DNA of 63,252 nt from CAYSSG01 sp964433635 (GCA_964433635.1 CAYSSG010000008.1:1-63252), one strand, 5' to 3'; counted from the first letter of the stretch, positions 26,114 through 35,782 are shown. Notes: a model not told the origin generated them from the sequence alone. A program made the numbers and translations.

Positions 26114-27905
26114 AGTAGAGGATATTAGAAATTTTTCGATTATTGCTCATATTGATCATGGAAAATCTACCATTGCTGACCGAATTTTAGAGCTGACTGA
26201 CACAATCAGCCTCAGAGAAAGAAGGGATCAAGTCCTGGATGATATGGATCTGGAAAGAGAAAAAGGGATTACCATTAAATCCAAAGCTGTTCGCCTGTTA
26301 TATAAAGCTGATAATGGACGTCAGTATACTTTTAATTTAATTGACACACCGGGTCATGTCGATTTTTCCTATGAGGTGTCCCGCAGCCTGGCTGCCTGTG
26401 AGGGGGCTTTGTTAGTAGTGGATGCCGCACAGGGAGTGCAGGCTCAGACGATTGCCAATGTACAAATGGCTTTGGAAAATCACCTGACAATTATACCGGT
26501 CATTAACAAGATAGATTTGCCCACAGCCAATCCCGAAAAAATAGAGAAAGAGATAAGAAAAATTACCGGATTGGAAGATAGCCCTATCTTCATGGCCAGC
26601 GCCAAAGACGGGAGAGGGATTAAGGAGCTACTGGAGGCTGTTGTTCAGTATATTCCCCAACCCGCCGGCAGTAATGAAAAGCCCTTACAGGCATTAATTT
26701 TTGACTCGGCTTATAATGCCTATCAGGGATCCATTGTCTATCTGCGCATTGTTAATGGAAAGGTAAGACCGGGCATGAAGATACAGACCATGTCCAATAG
26801 TAAAAATTACGAGGTAAGTGAAGTTGGAATATTTACCCCTAAAAGGAAAAAGGTGGATCAGCTTTCAGTCGGAGAGGTAGGTTATTTAACTGCCGGTTTT
26901 AAAGATATTACAATGACCAAGGTAGGAGATACCATTACTGATTCTGAATGTCCTTCAGAACACCGCCTTCCCGGATATAAGAAGGTTTCTCCTGTTGTCT
27001 TCTGCAGTCTCTATCCTGTGGAGAACGAAGATTATCAGAATCTCAAGGCTGCACTGGAAAAGCTGAGTCTTAATGATTCTGCCATTATTTACCTGCCGGA
27101 AAACTCACCGGCTTTAGGATTTGGCTTTCGCTGCGGTTTTTTAGGTTTATTGCACATGGAAATTATTCAGGAGAGACTGGAAAGAGAATATAAAATTCAA
27201 CTGATTACCACCACCCCGAGCGTATTGTACCGGGTTCAGTTAAAAAACAGACAGATGATTGAAATAAACAACCCTTCACTATTGCCTGACAGCAATCTCA
27301 TTGATCGAATTGAAGAACCATTTATTCAATTAACCGTGGTACTGCCCAGCCAGTTTTTAGGCGGGATTATGGAACTGATTCAGGACCGGAGAGGGGCATT
27401 CAAGAACCTGGAATATCTGGATCAGGACCGGGCACGACTAATATACCATCTGCCATTAAACGAGATTATGCTTGATTTCTATGACCGCATCAAATCAATC
27501 AGCAGGGGGTATGCCACCATGGATTATCAGATTATAGACTATCAATCATCAGCTTTGATAAAAGTTGAGTTATTAGTTAATCAGGATGTAGTGGACAATC
27601 TTTCATTTATCTGTCATAAAGATAAAGCCTATGACCGGGCTAGAAAATTGGTGGATAATCTGAAGCGTGTTATTCCCCGTCAGTTGTTTGATGTACCAAT
27701 TCAAGCTCGGATTAATCAAAAAATTATTGCACGCTCTACTGTCAAGGCACTGAAAAAGAATGTTCTGGCAAAGTGTTATGGGGGAGATATTACCAGAAAA
27801 CGGAAATTACTGGAAAAACAGAAGGAAGGCAAGAGAAGGATGAAAAGAATAGGGAAGGTAGAGATACCCCAGGAAGCCTTTATGAGCATCTTGAAGATTG
27901 ATTGA
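26106..27905 (+). CDS. lepA: Elongation factor 4 (LepA)
   Basis: Translational GTPase related to EF-G, implicated in ribosome assembly and back-translocation. G1 is AHIDHGKST (14-22), followed by DTPGHVDF (G3) and NKIDLP (G4). The C-terminal LepA-specific domain is present (KAYDRARKLVDNLKRVIPRQ, AKCYGGDITRKRKLLEKQKEGK-type ending). The 599 residues equal the usual length. It overlaps murJ by 8 bp, with GAGGGA ahead of ATG 26106. hemW follows 9 bp later, as in many bacteria. Confidence 0.98.
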   Translation: MVRVEDIRNFSIIAHIDHGKSTIADRILELTDTISLRERRDQVLDDMDLEREKGITIKSKAVRLLYKADNGRQYTFNLIDTPGHVDFSYEVSRSLAACEGALLVVDAAQGVQAQTIANVQMALENHLTIIPVINKIDLPTANPEKIEKEIRKITGLEDSPIFMASAKDGRGIKELLEAVVQYIPQPAGSNEKPLQALIFDSAYNAYQGSIVYLRIVNGKVRPGMKIQTMSNSKNYEVSEVGIFTPKRKKVDQLSVGEVGYLTAGFKDITMTKVGDTITDSECPSEHRLPGYKKVSPVVFCSLYPVENEDYQNLKAALEKLSLNDSAIIYLPENSPALGFGFRCGFLGLLHMEIIQERLEREYKIQLITTTPSVLYRVQLKNRQMIEINNPSLLPDSNLIDRIEEPFIQLTVVLPSQFLGGIMELIQDRRGAFKNLEYLDQDRARLIYHLPLNEIMLDFYDRIKSISRGYATMDYQIIDYQSSALIKVELLVNQDVVDNLSFICHKDKAYDRARKLVDNLKRVIPRQLFDVPIQARINQKIIARSTVKALKKNVLAKCYGGDITRKRKLLEKQKEGKRRMKRIGKVEIPQEAFMSILKID

Positions 27906-27914
27906 AATCGCGAT

Positions 27915-29066
27915 ATGATGATGAATTCAAAAAGCATTGGTCTGTATATTCATATCCCTTTCTGCTATTCTAAATGCCCCTATTGTGATTTCTTTTCTAT
28001 CGTCACTGACGATAAGATGTTAGTAAAGGATTACCTGAAGGCTTTAAAAAAAGAGATAGAAATATACAGTCAGAAAATTTATAGGCAAAGGATTTCATCC
28101 CTCTATCTGGGAGGAGGAACGCCGACCCTTTTAAGTGGACATCAGATTGTTGAAATATTGGAACTGTGTTTCAGGCATTTTGATATGGAGAAAGTCATCG
28201 AGATAACCGTAGAAAGTAATCCGGCAACCTTTGAGATGGAAAAAGCCAGAATCCTGCGTCAGTCAGGAGTCAATCGTTTAAGCCTGGGAGCCCAGTCCTT
28301 CAATGATAGAATGCTTAAAAAAATTGGACGCATTCATAACAGGCGGGATATCTTTCATAGCTTTCAAATTGCCAGAGAAGCTGGTTTTGAGAATATTAAT
28401 ATTGATATCATGTTTGGATTACCAGGACAGACCTGCAGGCAATTTGAGAAGACATTAGAAGAACTCATTATTCTTCATCCTGAACATATTTCCGTTTATG
28501 CATTGACCATTGAACCGGATACACCTTTTGATTATCTCTTAAAAAGGGGAATAATACATATTCCGTCAGATGAAATAGCACATAGCATGTACTGGAATGC
28601 GATAACGCATTTAAAGAAAAATGGTTATGAGCATTATGAGATTTCCAACTTTGCATTACCGGAAAAACGCTGCATGCATAATCAGATTTACTGGAAGAAC
28701 CGGGACTACTTAGGGTTAGGAGCCTCTTCTACCTCCTATATCGAAAACAAACGATATAAAAATATCAGTCAACCGGACCAGTATATCTATCTGCTGGAAA
28801 ATGATCTCCTGCCTGTTGAATCAAAAGAAGTACTGCCCTTAAAGGAGAAGATGGCCGAAACGGTCATATTGCAATTACGAATGATGGATGGATTGGACAA
28901 ACAGGATTTTATCAGACAATTCCATACACCGGTTGAAGCCCTTTTCTCTCAGCAGTTGGAAAGTCTAATCAGACAGGGCCTTCTGCAGGCCAGCCAATTC
29001 CATTATTATTTAACTGATCGGGGGATATCCCTGGCCAATCATGTATTCATGGAATTTTTAGATTGA
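27915..29066 (+). CDS. hemW: Radical-SAM heme chaperone HemW
   Basis: HemN-like radical-SAM protein thought to insert heme into target proteins. It has no coproporphyrinogen oxidase activity in characterised members. The cluster motif is C17-x3-C21-x2-C24 in HIPFCYSKCPYCDF; GGGTPTLL and SLGAQSF follow. The 383 residues match HemW (about 380) rather than HemN (about 455), and lepA-hemW-hrcA is its typical setting. Three consecutive ATGs (27915, 27918, 27921) leave the exact start open. Confidence 0.92.
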   Translation: MMMNSKSIGLYIHIPFCYSKCPYCDFFSIVTDDKMLVKDYLKALKKEIEIYSQKIYRQRISSLYLGGGTPTLLSGHQIVEILELCFRHFDMEKVIEITVESNPATFEMEKARILRQSGVNRLSLGAQSFNDRMLKKIGRIHNRRDIFHSFQIAREAGFENINIDIMFGLPGQTCRQFEKTLEELIILHPEHISVYALTIEPDTPFDYLLKRGIIHIPSDEIAHSMYWNAITHLKKNGYEHYEISNFALPEKRCMHNQIYWKNRDYLGLGASSTSYIENKRYKNISQPDQYIYLLENDLLPVESKEVLPLKEKMAETVILQLRMMDGLDKQDFIRQFHTPVEALFSQQLESLIRQGLLQASQFHYYLTDRGISLANHVFMEFLD

Positions 29067-29120
29067 ACACTCAGGTGTTTTATATTGATTTCTATTACCG
29101 GCACAATATTTTGCAAGGAC

Positions 29121-29149
29121 TTGACAAATGGAAAGGCGAGTGATATGTT
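29121..29149 (+). promoter_or_regulatory. Promoter of the hrcA-grpE-dnaK operon
   Basis: Perfect TTGACA (29121-29126), 17 bp, TATGTT (29144-29149). The CIRCE operator begins 11 bp after the -10, so repressor binding would cover the start site. Confidence 0.6.
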
Positions 29150-29159
29150 ATTAAAGTAA

Positions 29160-29186
29160 TTAGCACTCTAAGCATGAGAGTGCTAA
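29160..29186 (+). promoter_or_regulatory. CIRCE operator (HrcA binding site)
   Basis: Exact consensus TTAGCACTC (29160-29168), N9, GAGTGCTAA (29178-29186). HrcA repressor binds this palindrome and falls off on heat shock. It lies just before hrcA, so the operon is self-regulated. Confidence 0.97.
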
Positions 29187-29201
29187 TTCGAGGTGAGCTT
29201 T

Positions 29202-30230
29202 ATGGTTATCAATGATAGAATGAAAGATATTTTAAATGCCGTTGTGCATTATTATATTATGACTGCTGAGCCCATCAGTTCAGAGGCGATTGTATCCCAT
29301 TATGGTTTACAGGTCAGCTCTGCTACCGTACGACATGATATGCTGGCACTGGAGAACCTTGGCTTTTTAAAGAAACCCCATACCTCTGCCGGACGTGTGC
29401 CGACTGATAAGGGTTATCGATTCTATGTAGACCGTCTGATGTCAAAGAATATTGTTAATCTCAGTAAGGAAGAAAAACAGGAGATTGTCAGGGAATACAA
29501 GATCAGAAGAGATTTCAATGAAATGATGATGATTACCTCAAAACTGATTTCCAGACTGACAAATAATTTAGGCGTTGTTTTAGCGCCTAACATGGTCAGT
29601 GAGGTCTTAGAAAATATTCATTTTATTGCTCTGGATCAAAATCGCATTTTAGTGACACTGATTACCAATAACGGGTTGTTCTATCAGAAAGTCATGAGAA
29701 CAAACTGTGAAATATCTGAAGAGAATCTGGAAGCGATTGCCAGAATTATCAAGCGGGAATTTTACGGAAAAAGCCTGGAAATTGTTAATGAGGAGATGCT
29801 AGACCGGATATACCATTATTATTTCAAGTATAAGACAATGGATGCCATCTGGAATCTGGTTGAAGATTGTTTCAATTTTCAGGATGAGGAGGCAAAATTA
29901 TTTTTAGGGAATCGCGCTTATATTATCAGGCAGCCGGAATTCAAAGAAGTTGAAAAATTGAACTATCTTTTTGATTTCATCGAAGAGGATCAGAATCTGA
30001 TTCAGATAATCAGGAGGTCTCTTTTAAACAAACAGTTTGACATCATTATTGGAAGTGAACTGGAAGAGGAAGTGATGCAGGATTGCAGTATGATAACCAG
30101 GCAATATTTTATCAAGGGAAGACCTATGGGAGCCTTAAGCGTTTTGGGACCAACTCGAATTGATTATCCCAAGGCAGTTTCTATTTTAGATTTTATTGCG
30201 AATCGCTTAAGTAAAATATTGTCAGAATGA
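29202..30230 (+). CDS. hrcA: Heat-inducible transcription repressor HrcA
   Basis: Winged-helix repressor of class I heat-shock genes. The N-terminal wHTH (about residues 1-75) includes SSATVRHDMLALENLGFLKKPHTSAGRVPTDKGYRFYVD in pieces (SSATVRHDM, HTSAGRVPTDKGYRF), a family signature. A GAF-like domain follows. The start is ATG 29202, 6 nt after GAGGTG (29190-29195); GTG 29193 sits within that site. 342 residues. The CIRCE box immediately upstream supports the call. Confidence 0.96.
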   Translation: MVINDRMKDILNAVVHYYIMTAEPISSEAIVSHYGLQVSSATVRHDMLALENLGFLKKPHTSAGRVPTDKGYRFYVDRLMSKNIVNLSKEEKQEIVREYKIRRDFNEMMMITSKLISRLTNNLGVVLAPNMVSEVLENIHFIALDQNRILVTLITNNGLFYQKVMRTNCEISEENLEAIARIIKREFYGKSLEIVNEEMLDRIYHYYFKYKTMDAIWNLVEDCFNFQDEEAKLFLGNRAYIIRQPEFKEVEKLNYLFDFIEEDQNLIQIIRRSLLNKQFDIIIGSELEEEVMQDCSMITRQYFIKGRPMGALSVLGPTRIDYPKAVSILDFIANRLSKILSE

Positions 30231-30353
30231 AAAATATGAGCAATAGATACAGATTAGATGGTCTTCCTATTCTAAGGATTCATTGTCGCGGTTGAAGAAG
30301 ATCAGATCAATGAATTGGCATCATTTAAGATATGTCATAAACGGAGGGTGATT

Positions 30354-31040
30354 ATGTTCGGCAACCAGAAGCAGGAGAAAGATAAGGTCATTTTAGAAGA
30401 TAGTCTATTAGAAAAATATAAAAAAACGAAAAAAGGTGAATTACTGAAGGAAATCTTTCATAAAGAAGAAGAACTCAAAAAAAATAAAGAATTACTGGAA
30501 GAAACAAAAAAAGAAATCGAAAAAATGAAAGAGACTGAAAAAAATTATAAAAACCAGTTAATCAGGATGCAGGCTGATTTTGAGAATTTCAGAAAGAGAG
30601 AAGAGAAAAAGAAACAGGAATTTATGGAATACGCCAAGCAGGATTTAATCTGTAAGCTGTTATCTGTCATTGACAATTTGGAAAGAGCTGCTTCCTATTC
30701 ACAGGATCAGATTCAGGAAAAGAATGTGGAAATAATCAGGGAAGGGATTCAAGGAATATTGAAAGAAATCGGGAAAATATTAGAGAATGAAGGATTAAAA
30801 CCGATTCCGGCAATGGGGGAAAAATTTGATCCCTATTGTCATGAAGCAATCATGCAGGTGGAATCAGAGAAATATCCGGAAGATACGATTATAGAAGAGC
30901 TTATTAAAGGTTACTATCTGAAATCAAAAGTCATCAGGCCTTCTGTGGTTAAAGTGTCCAAAGGATATGGAGAAAAAAATCAGGATAAAGAAAGACAGGA
31001 GCCTGAAAGCTCAAAAGATAATAATGAAAATAATAAATGA
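30354..31040 (+). CDS. grpE: Nucleotide exchange factor GrpE
   Basis: Releases ADP from DnaK. A long, highly charged N-terminal coiled coil (about 20-85) leads to the core: QADFENFRKREEKKKQEF, then DNLERAA, and a beta domain with GEKFDPYCHEAIMQVE. ATG 30354 is preceded by GGAGGG (30343-30348); the frame is open further upstream, but without a site. 228 residues. The 123-bp gap after hrcA shows no second CIRCE. Confidence 0.95.
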   Translation: MFGNQKQEKDKVILEDSLLEKYKKTKKGELLKEIFHKEEELKKNKELLEETKKEIEKMKETEKNYKNQLIRMQADFENFRKREEKKKQEFMEYAKQDLICKLLSVIDNLERAASYSQDQIQEKNVEIIREGIQGILKEIGKILENEGLKPIPAMGEKFDPYCHEAIMQVESEKYPEDTIIEELIKGYYLKSKVIRPSVVKVSKGYGEKNQDKERQEPESSKDNNENNK

Positions 31041-31074
31041 TATAATAAAGTGATATATAAGGAGGAAAATGATT

Positions 31075-33027
31075 ATGTCTAAAGCAATTGGCATTGATTT
31101 AGGTACTACAAATTCAGTGGTCTCGGTCATAGAAGGTGGCAAACCTATTGTCATAGAGAATAAAGAGGGTAGCAGGACAACCCCTTCGGTGGTAGCCTTT
31201 ACCAAAAAAGGAGAGCGCCTGGTTGGACTGCTGGCCAAAAGACAGGCAGTCACTAACTCTAAGAATACAATTTATTCGGTGAAGCGTTTTATTGGCCGTC
31301 GTTTTCATGATGCGGAAGTTCAGCAGATTAAGAAAGTACTTTCCTATGATATTGTTGAAGGCGAACATACCGATGTGATGATAAAGGTCCAGGACAAACA
31401 GTACAGTCCACAGGAAATTTCTGCTATGATTCTGCAGAAATTAAAACAATCTGCAGAAGATCATCTTGGCGAAGAGGTGAAAGACGCCGTAATCACTGTT
31501 CCCGCTTATTTTAATGATAATCAGCGAGAAGCAACAAAAGCAGCGGGACGAATTGCCGGTTTAAATGTATTGCGAATCATCAATGAACCGACAGCTGCCT
31601 CTCTGGCTTACGGATTAGATAAGAAAAAAAGTGAAAAGATTGCTGTTTTTGACCTGGGTGGTGGAACCTTTGATATTTCAATTCTCGATATCGGTGAAGG
31701 TATCTTTGAGGTAAAGTCCACCAACGGTGATACCTTCTTAGGAGGGGATGATTTTGATCAGCGGGTTATAAACTGGCTGATTGACAGCTTTAAAAAGGAT
31801 CAGGGAATTGATTTAAGCAAAGACCAGATGGCTTTGCAGAGATTAAAGGAATCGGCTGAAAAAGCGAAATGTGAATTATCTTCATCTATGGAAACAGATA
31901 TTAATTTACCTTTTATTACTGCGGACGCCAATGGTCCCAAACATTTGAATTATACCTTAACCAGGGCAAAACTGGAACAGTTAACCGATGATCTTTTAGA
32001 AAGAACTGTTGAACCATGCAAAAAAGCGCTGACAGATGCAAAATTAACAGCTGATGATATTAATGAGGTCATCTTGGTTGGTGGTCAGACCAGAATGCCG
32101 AAGGTACATGAAATTGTGAAGAAAATTTTTGGTAAAGAACCCCATAAAGGCGTCAATCCGGATGAAGTTGTAGCGATGGGTGCAGCCATACAGGCAGGAA
32201 AATTAAAGGGGGATGTTAAGGATATTCAATTATTGGATGTGACTCCTTTATCTCTGGGTATTGAAACGCTGGGTGGTGTCTTTACCAAACTGATTGAGAA
32301 AAATACCACAATTCCGGCGTCAAGAAAACAGATTTTCTCCACTGCTTCAGATAATCAGACAGCGGTTGATATTAATATACTTCAGGGAGAAAGGCCTATG
32401 TCGAAAGATAATACCAGTCTGGGACGTTTTCAGCTGGTTGGGATCCCACCGGCTCCACGGGGTCTTCCTCAGATTGAGGTTTCTTTTGATATCGATGCTA
32501 ACGGTATATTAAATGTCAAGGCTCAGGATAAGGGGACCGGTAAGGAACAAAAGATTACCATTCAACATTCCAGCGGTTTATCTGAAGAAGAAGTTCAGAA
32601 AAAGATAAAGGAAGCCGAGCAATATGCAGAAGATGATCGCAAGCAGAAGGAAAAGGTAGAATTGCATAATCAGGCTGATAACCTCATCTACACTACCGAA
32701 AAGACTTTGAAAGATGCCGGAGATAAGATAAGCGAGAGTATAAAGAATGAGGTTAAAGACCATATCAGTCAGCTGAGAGAAGTGATGCAGAGTGATGATA
32801 TTGATAAGATGAAATCCAGCATTGAGACATTAACGAACTCTTCTCATAAATTGGCTGAAGAGATGTATAAGCAATCTTCTGCGCAGGAAGAGCAACAGGC
32901 GCATACCGGAAGTACTTCCGCTTCAGACAGTCAGTCGGAGGAATCACAGAATGCTCAAAAAGAGGAAAAGGTATTTGATGCGGAATACCAGGAAGAAAAC
33001 GAAGAAAATAACAAGAAAGAGTCGTAA
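31075..33027 (+). CDS. dnaK: Chaperone protein DnaK (Hsp70)
   Basis: ATP-driven chaperone. N-terminal ATPase domain: GIDLGTTNSVVSV, AVITVPAYFNDNQREATKAAG, FDLGGGTFDISIL, ILVGGQTRMPKV. Peptide-binding domain from about 390 (LLDVTPLSLGIETLGG) and a C-terminal lid. The conserved Gram-positive-type gap in the ATPase domain is suggested by the short stretch around residues 80-95 but was not aligned. ATG 31075 has AAGGAGG 9 nt upstream; ATG 31069 is too close. 650 residues with an acidic Q/E-rich tail. Confidence 0.98.
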   Translation: MSKAIGIDLGTTNSVVSVIEGGKPIVIENKEGSRTTPSVVAFTKKGERLVGLLAKRQAVTNSKNTIYSVKRFIGRRFHDAEVQQIKKVLSYDIVEGEHTDVMIKVQDKQYSPQEISAMILQKLKQSAEDHLGEEVKDAVITVPAYFNDNQREATKAAGRIAGLNVLRIINEPTAASLAYGLDKKKSEKIAVFDLGGGTFDISILDIGEGIFEVKSTNGDTFLGGDDFDQRVINWLIDSFKKDQGIDLSKDQMALQRLKESAEKAKCELSSSMETDINLPFITADANGPKHLNYTLTRAKLEQLTDDLLERTVEPCKKALTDAKLTADDINEVILVGGQTRMPKVHEIVKKIFGKEPHKGVNPDEVVAMGAAIQAGKLKGDVKDIQLLDVTPLSLGIETLGGVFTKLIEKNTTIPASRKQIFSTASDNQTAVDINILQGERPMSKDNTSLGRFQLVGIPPAPRGLPQIEVSFDIDANGILNVKAQDKGTGKEQKITIQHSSGLSEEEVQKKIKEAEQYAEDDRKQKEKVELHNQADNLIYTTEKTLKDAGDKISESIKNEVKDHISQLREVMQSDDIDKMKSSIETLTNSSHKLAEEMYKQSSAQEEQQAHTGSTSASDSQSEESQNAQKEEKVFDAEYQEENEENNKKES

Positions 33028-33059
33028 TTCTCTATAGATATAATCTATAAATAATGATT

Positions 33060-33099
33060 GAATTCCTCGAACCATTTTTTTAATGGTTTCGGGGAATTC
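33060..33099 (+). terminator. Long hairpin between dnaK and dnaJ
   Basis: GAATTCC (33060-33066) pairs with its inverse at 33093-33099, and AACCATT pairs with AATGGTT around a T-rich loop, giving a stem of about 16 bp with one mismatch and a one-base bulge. The base is followed by AGTTTGTG, not a T run, so it is more likely an mRNA-processing/stability or partial termination element than a full terminator. It would lower dnaJ relative to dnaK. Confidence 0.5.
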
Positions 33100-33169
33100 A
33101 GTTTGTGATATTAGATATTATAAGATATACTTATGTGATATATCTGTGTTTTGAAAGAGGTTTATCGGA

Positions 33170-34321
33170 TTGGCTAAAAAAGATTACTATGAAACTCTGG
33201 GTGTCAGTAAAGATGCAAACCAGGAAGATATTAAAAAAGCATTCCGTAAATTAGCATTGAAATACCATCCCGATGCTAATCCTGATCATAAGGAAGAATC
33301 AGAGAAAAAATTTAAGGAAATCGGTGAAGCTTATGCGATTTTAAGTGATCCGGAAAAGAGAGCCAGGTACGATCAATTTGGTTCGGCGGATTCTGCCGAT
33401 ACCGGTGCCGGATTTGACTTTAGAAATTTTTATGGGGAAGGCATGGATGATTTTGGCAGCTTCAGTGATATTTTCGATTCCTTTTTTGGTGGAGGGACCA
33501 GAAGGACCCATGCACAAAACAGGGCCAGACAGGGAGCTAATTTACGATATGACCTGAAAATTAGTTTAAAGGAAGCTGCTTTTGGTGCACAGAAGAAGAT
33601 AGAAATACCGGTATGGCAAAACTGCAGTCACTGCCAGGGAAGCGGTGCAGAACCCGGAACATCAAAGAAAACCTGTCCCCAGTGTAATGGAACCGGAGAA
33701 ATAAGAATAACTCAGAACACCTTTTTTGGACAGTCAATCAATATTCAAACCTGTCCCGGATGCAAGGGAACCGGTCAGATTATCGAGACACCATGCAAAG
33801 TATGTCAGGGAACCGGAAAAGTAAAAGAGAAAAAGATAATTAACGTGAAAATACTGGCAGGAGTAGAGAGCGGACATAGGCTCAGACTTGCCGGAATGGG
33901 AGAACCGGGTGAAAACGGAGGTCCTCCCGGTGACCTGTTTATTGTTCTTTATGTGAACAAACATCCGTTATTCAACCGAACAGGTGCTGATCTTTACTGT
34001 GAACATAAAATAAGCCTGCCCAAAGCAATCCTGGGTGGCGAGACAACAGTCCCGACACTGGAAGGGAATGTGAAAATGAGAATTCCTGCCGGAACACAGA
34101 GTCATACTACTTTTCGTCTCCGTGATAAAGGTGCTTATCAGTTAGGATCTAAAAATAGAGGAGATGAGCATATCAAGGTCATTGTTGAAATTCCCAGGAA
34201 TCTTAATCAAAGGGCAAAAAATATCATCTACGATTTAGCACAGGAACTCGGTGAAGATGTTGAAAAAATTGGCGAGAAAAATTTTTTTGAAAAAGTAAGA
34301 GATACTTTTTCCAAGAAATAA
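33170..34321 (+). CDS. dnaJ: Chaperone protein DnaJ (Hsp40)
   Basis: DnaK co-chaperone. J domain with HPD at 33-35. A Gly/Phe-rich linker (GAGFDFRNFYGEG, FDSFFGGG) follows. The zinc domain has four CxxCxGxG repeats (CSHCQGSG from C152, CPQCNGTG from C169, CPGCKGTG, CKVCQGTG), then the C-terminal substrate domains. 383 residues, full type I DnaJ. Start is TTG 33170, with AAAGAGG 9 nt upstream. It belongs to the CIRCE-led operon unless a separate promoter exists in the 142-bp gap. Confidence 0.97.
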   Translation: MAKKDYYETLGVSKDANQEDIKKAFRKLALKYHPDANPDHKEESEKKFKEIGEAYAILSDPEKRARYDQFGSADSADTGAGFDFRNFYGEGMDDFGSFSDIFDSFFGGGTRRTHAQNRARQGANLRYDLKISLKEAAFGAQKKIEIPVWQNCSHCQGSGAEPGTSKKTCPQCNGTGEIRITQNTFFGQSINIQTCPGCKGTGQIIETPCKVCQGTGKVKEKKIINVKILAGVESGHRLRLAGMGEPGENGGPPGDLFIVLYVNKHPLFNRTGADLYCEHKISLPKAILGGETTVPTLEGNVKMRIPAGTQSHTTFRLRDKGAYQLGSKNRGDEHIKVIVEIPRNLNQRAKNIIYDLAQELGEDVEKIGEKNFFEKVRDTFSKK

Positions 34322-34327
34322 ATCCTG

Positions 34328-35653
34328 GTGAAGAGAGTGACCTTGAAAGTTGCCTTTAAAACAATCGGCTGTAAAGTAAATCAATATGAAACAGGCAGCT
34401 TAAAACAGGATTTTATAAGTAACGGATACCAGGTTGTAGATTATAATGAAAAAGCTGATATATATATTATCAATACCTGTGCAGTAACCAGGGAAGCAGA
34501 ACGTAAATCAAGACAGATGATCAGGAGGGCTGCCCGATTGAATCCCACTGCAACGATTATTGTAACCGGATGCAGTGTGCAATCAGACCTGGAATCCATC
34601 AGACAATGTACCAAAAATAAATATATTATCAGTAACTATTATAAGGAATCTATCTTTTCTATCCTTCATGACACTTTGTCTGCCTCCCGGAAGCGATTCA
34701 TCTATTTCAAGCCTGCTTGTCAGATCAGCAGTTATCCGGATATGGTTAATCATTACACTGGATATCGGATCAGGGGATTGGTTAAAATACAAGAGGGTTG
34801 CAATCAGTTTTGCAGCTATTGTGTGATACCCTATCTCCGCGGAAGAGCAAGAAGCCGTTCCAGCAAAAAGATACTTTCAGAGATTAAAGCGTTAGCCGGA
34901 CATGGTTACCAGGAAGTCGTATTGCTCGGTATTAATCTGGGGAGTTATGGGAGTGATCTGCTTCATGAAAAGACTGGTTTAGGTACATTGATCAGAGAAA
35001 TTGAATGTGTGCCCGGTATTAGGAGAATTCGCTTAAGTTCAATTGAATTACCATGGATTCATGCAGCGCTGATTGATACCTTCAAGTTGTCAAAGAAGCT
35101 TTGCCATCATCTGCATATTCCCTTGCAGAGCGGCGATAATCGTATTCTGTCATTGATGCGTAGAAAATATTCCTCAAATCAGTTTGAGAAGGTTGTAAAA
35201 CAGATTCTGGAAGTAATTCCGGGTATGGCAATTACAACTGATGTTATCACCGGATTCCCGGGTGAAGATGATTTATCGTTTGAAAGAACCTGTCAACTGG
35301 TTAAAAAGATTGCTTTCAGCAAAGTCCATGTTTTTCCCTATTCAGACAGACCTTTTAATCTGGCATCCCTGTTACCCGATAAATTAGAGCCGGATATCAT
35401 TAAAGAAAGGAGTCAGAAATTAATTTCTCTGGCAAAGCAACTTCGAGAGGAGTATTTTACCAGCAATATCGGACAGGAGAAAAGTATTTTGATAGAATAT
35501 CAGGCAAAAAGAAATAACAAAAATATTGTTTGCGGATTAACTGATAATTATATCAAAGTATGCCTGGAAAATGTTCCAGCCCAAAAGGGCCAGATGATTA
35601 GAGTCAGACTGAAAAGAACAAGAGATTCTTATATGGAAGGGGAAAGAATATAG
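34328..35653 (+). CDS. mtaB: tRNA (t6A37) methylthiotransferase MtaB
   Basis: Radical-SAM enzyme making ms2t6A at position 37 of ANN-decoding tRNAs. The N-terminal KTIGCKVNQYET is the MtaB signature (distinct from RimO SLGCPKN and MiaB TFGCQMN). INTCAVT and TGCSVQ supply the other cluster cysteines. The radical-SAM site is CNQFCSYC (C158, C162, C165). 441 residues. Start is uncertain: GTG 34328, GTG 34337 or TTG 34343 (MKVAFKTIGCK) are in frame, with only a weak AGAGAG site. Directly after dnaJ, a conserved pairing. Confidence 0.93.
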   Translation: MKRVTLKVAFKTIGCKVNQYETGSLKQDFISNGYQVVDYNEKADIYIINTCAVTREAERKSRQMIRRAARLNPTATIIVTGCSVQSDLESIRQCTKNKYIISNYYKESIFSILHDTLSASRKRFIYFKPACQISSYPDMVNHYTGYRIRGLVKIQEGCNQFCSYCVIPYLRGRARSRSSKKILSEIKALAGHGYQEVVLLGINLGSYGSDLLHEKTGLGTLIREIECVPGIRRIRLSSIELPWIHAALIDTFKLSKKLCHHLHIPLQSGDNRILSLMRRKYSSNQFEKVVKQILEVIPGMAITTDVITGFPGEDDLSFERTCQLVKKIAFSKVHVFPYSDRPFNLASLLPDKLEPDIIKERSQKLISLAKQLREEYFTSNIGQEKSILIEYQAKRNNKNIVCGLTDNYIKVCLENVPAQKGQMIRVRLKRTRDSYMEGERI

Positions 35654-35693
35654 TTGCTTAAAGTTTAAAAAGAATCCTTTTCTGATTAAAATT

Positions 35694-35721
35694 TTGATAT
35701 TTTTTGATTCTGTGTTATAAT
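35694..35721 (+). promoter_or_regulatory. Promoter of the nusA-infB-pnp operon
   Basis: TTGATA (35694-35699), 16 bp, and an extended -10 TGTTATAAT with TATAAT at 35716-35721. It is followed by an intrinsic terminator and then nusA, leaving a leader of about 140 nt. Confidence 0.6.
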
Positions 35722-35750
35722 ATGATAAATTTTAAACATCTCATCTGAAA

Positions 35751-35782
35751 AAGAGTGGTTAGCGAACCACTCTTTTGTTTTG
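35751..35782 (+). terminator. Intrinsic terminator within the nusA leader (possible attenuator)
   Basis: Perfect 10-bp stem AAGAGTGGTT (35751-35760)/AACCACTCTT (35765-35774), loop AGCG, followed by TTGTTTTG. It could end the dnaJ-mtaB transcript, but it also sits about 25 nt downstream of the likely nusA start site, so it would act inside the nusA leader. Confidence 0.8.

Noticed and set aside
33060..33099. Second CIRCE element before dnaJ
   Set aside because: The palindrome there does not contain TTAGCACTC/GAGTGCTAA.
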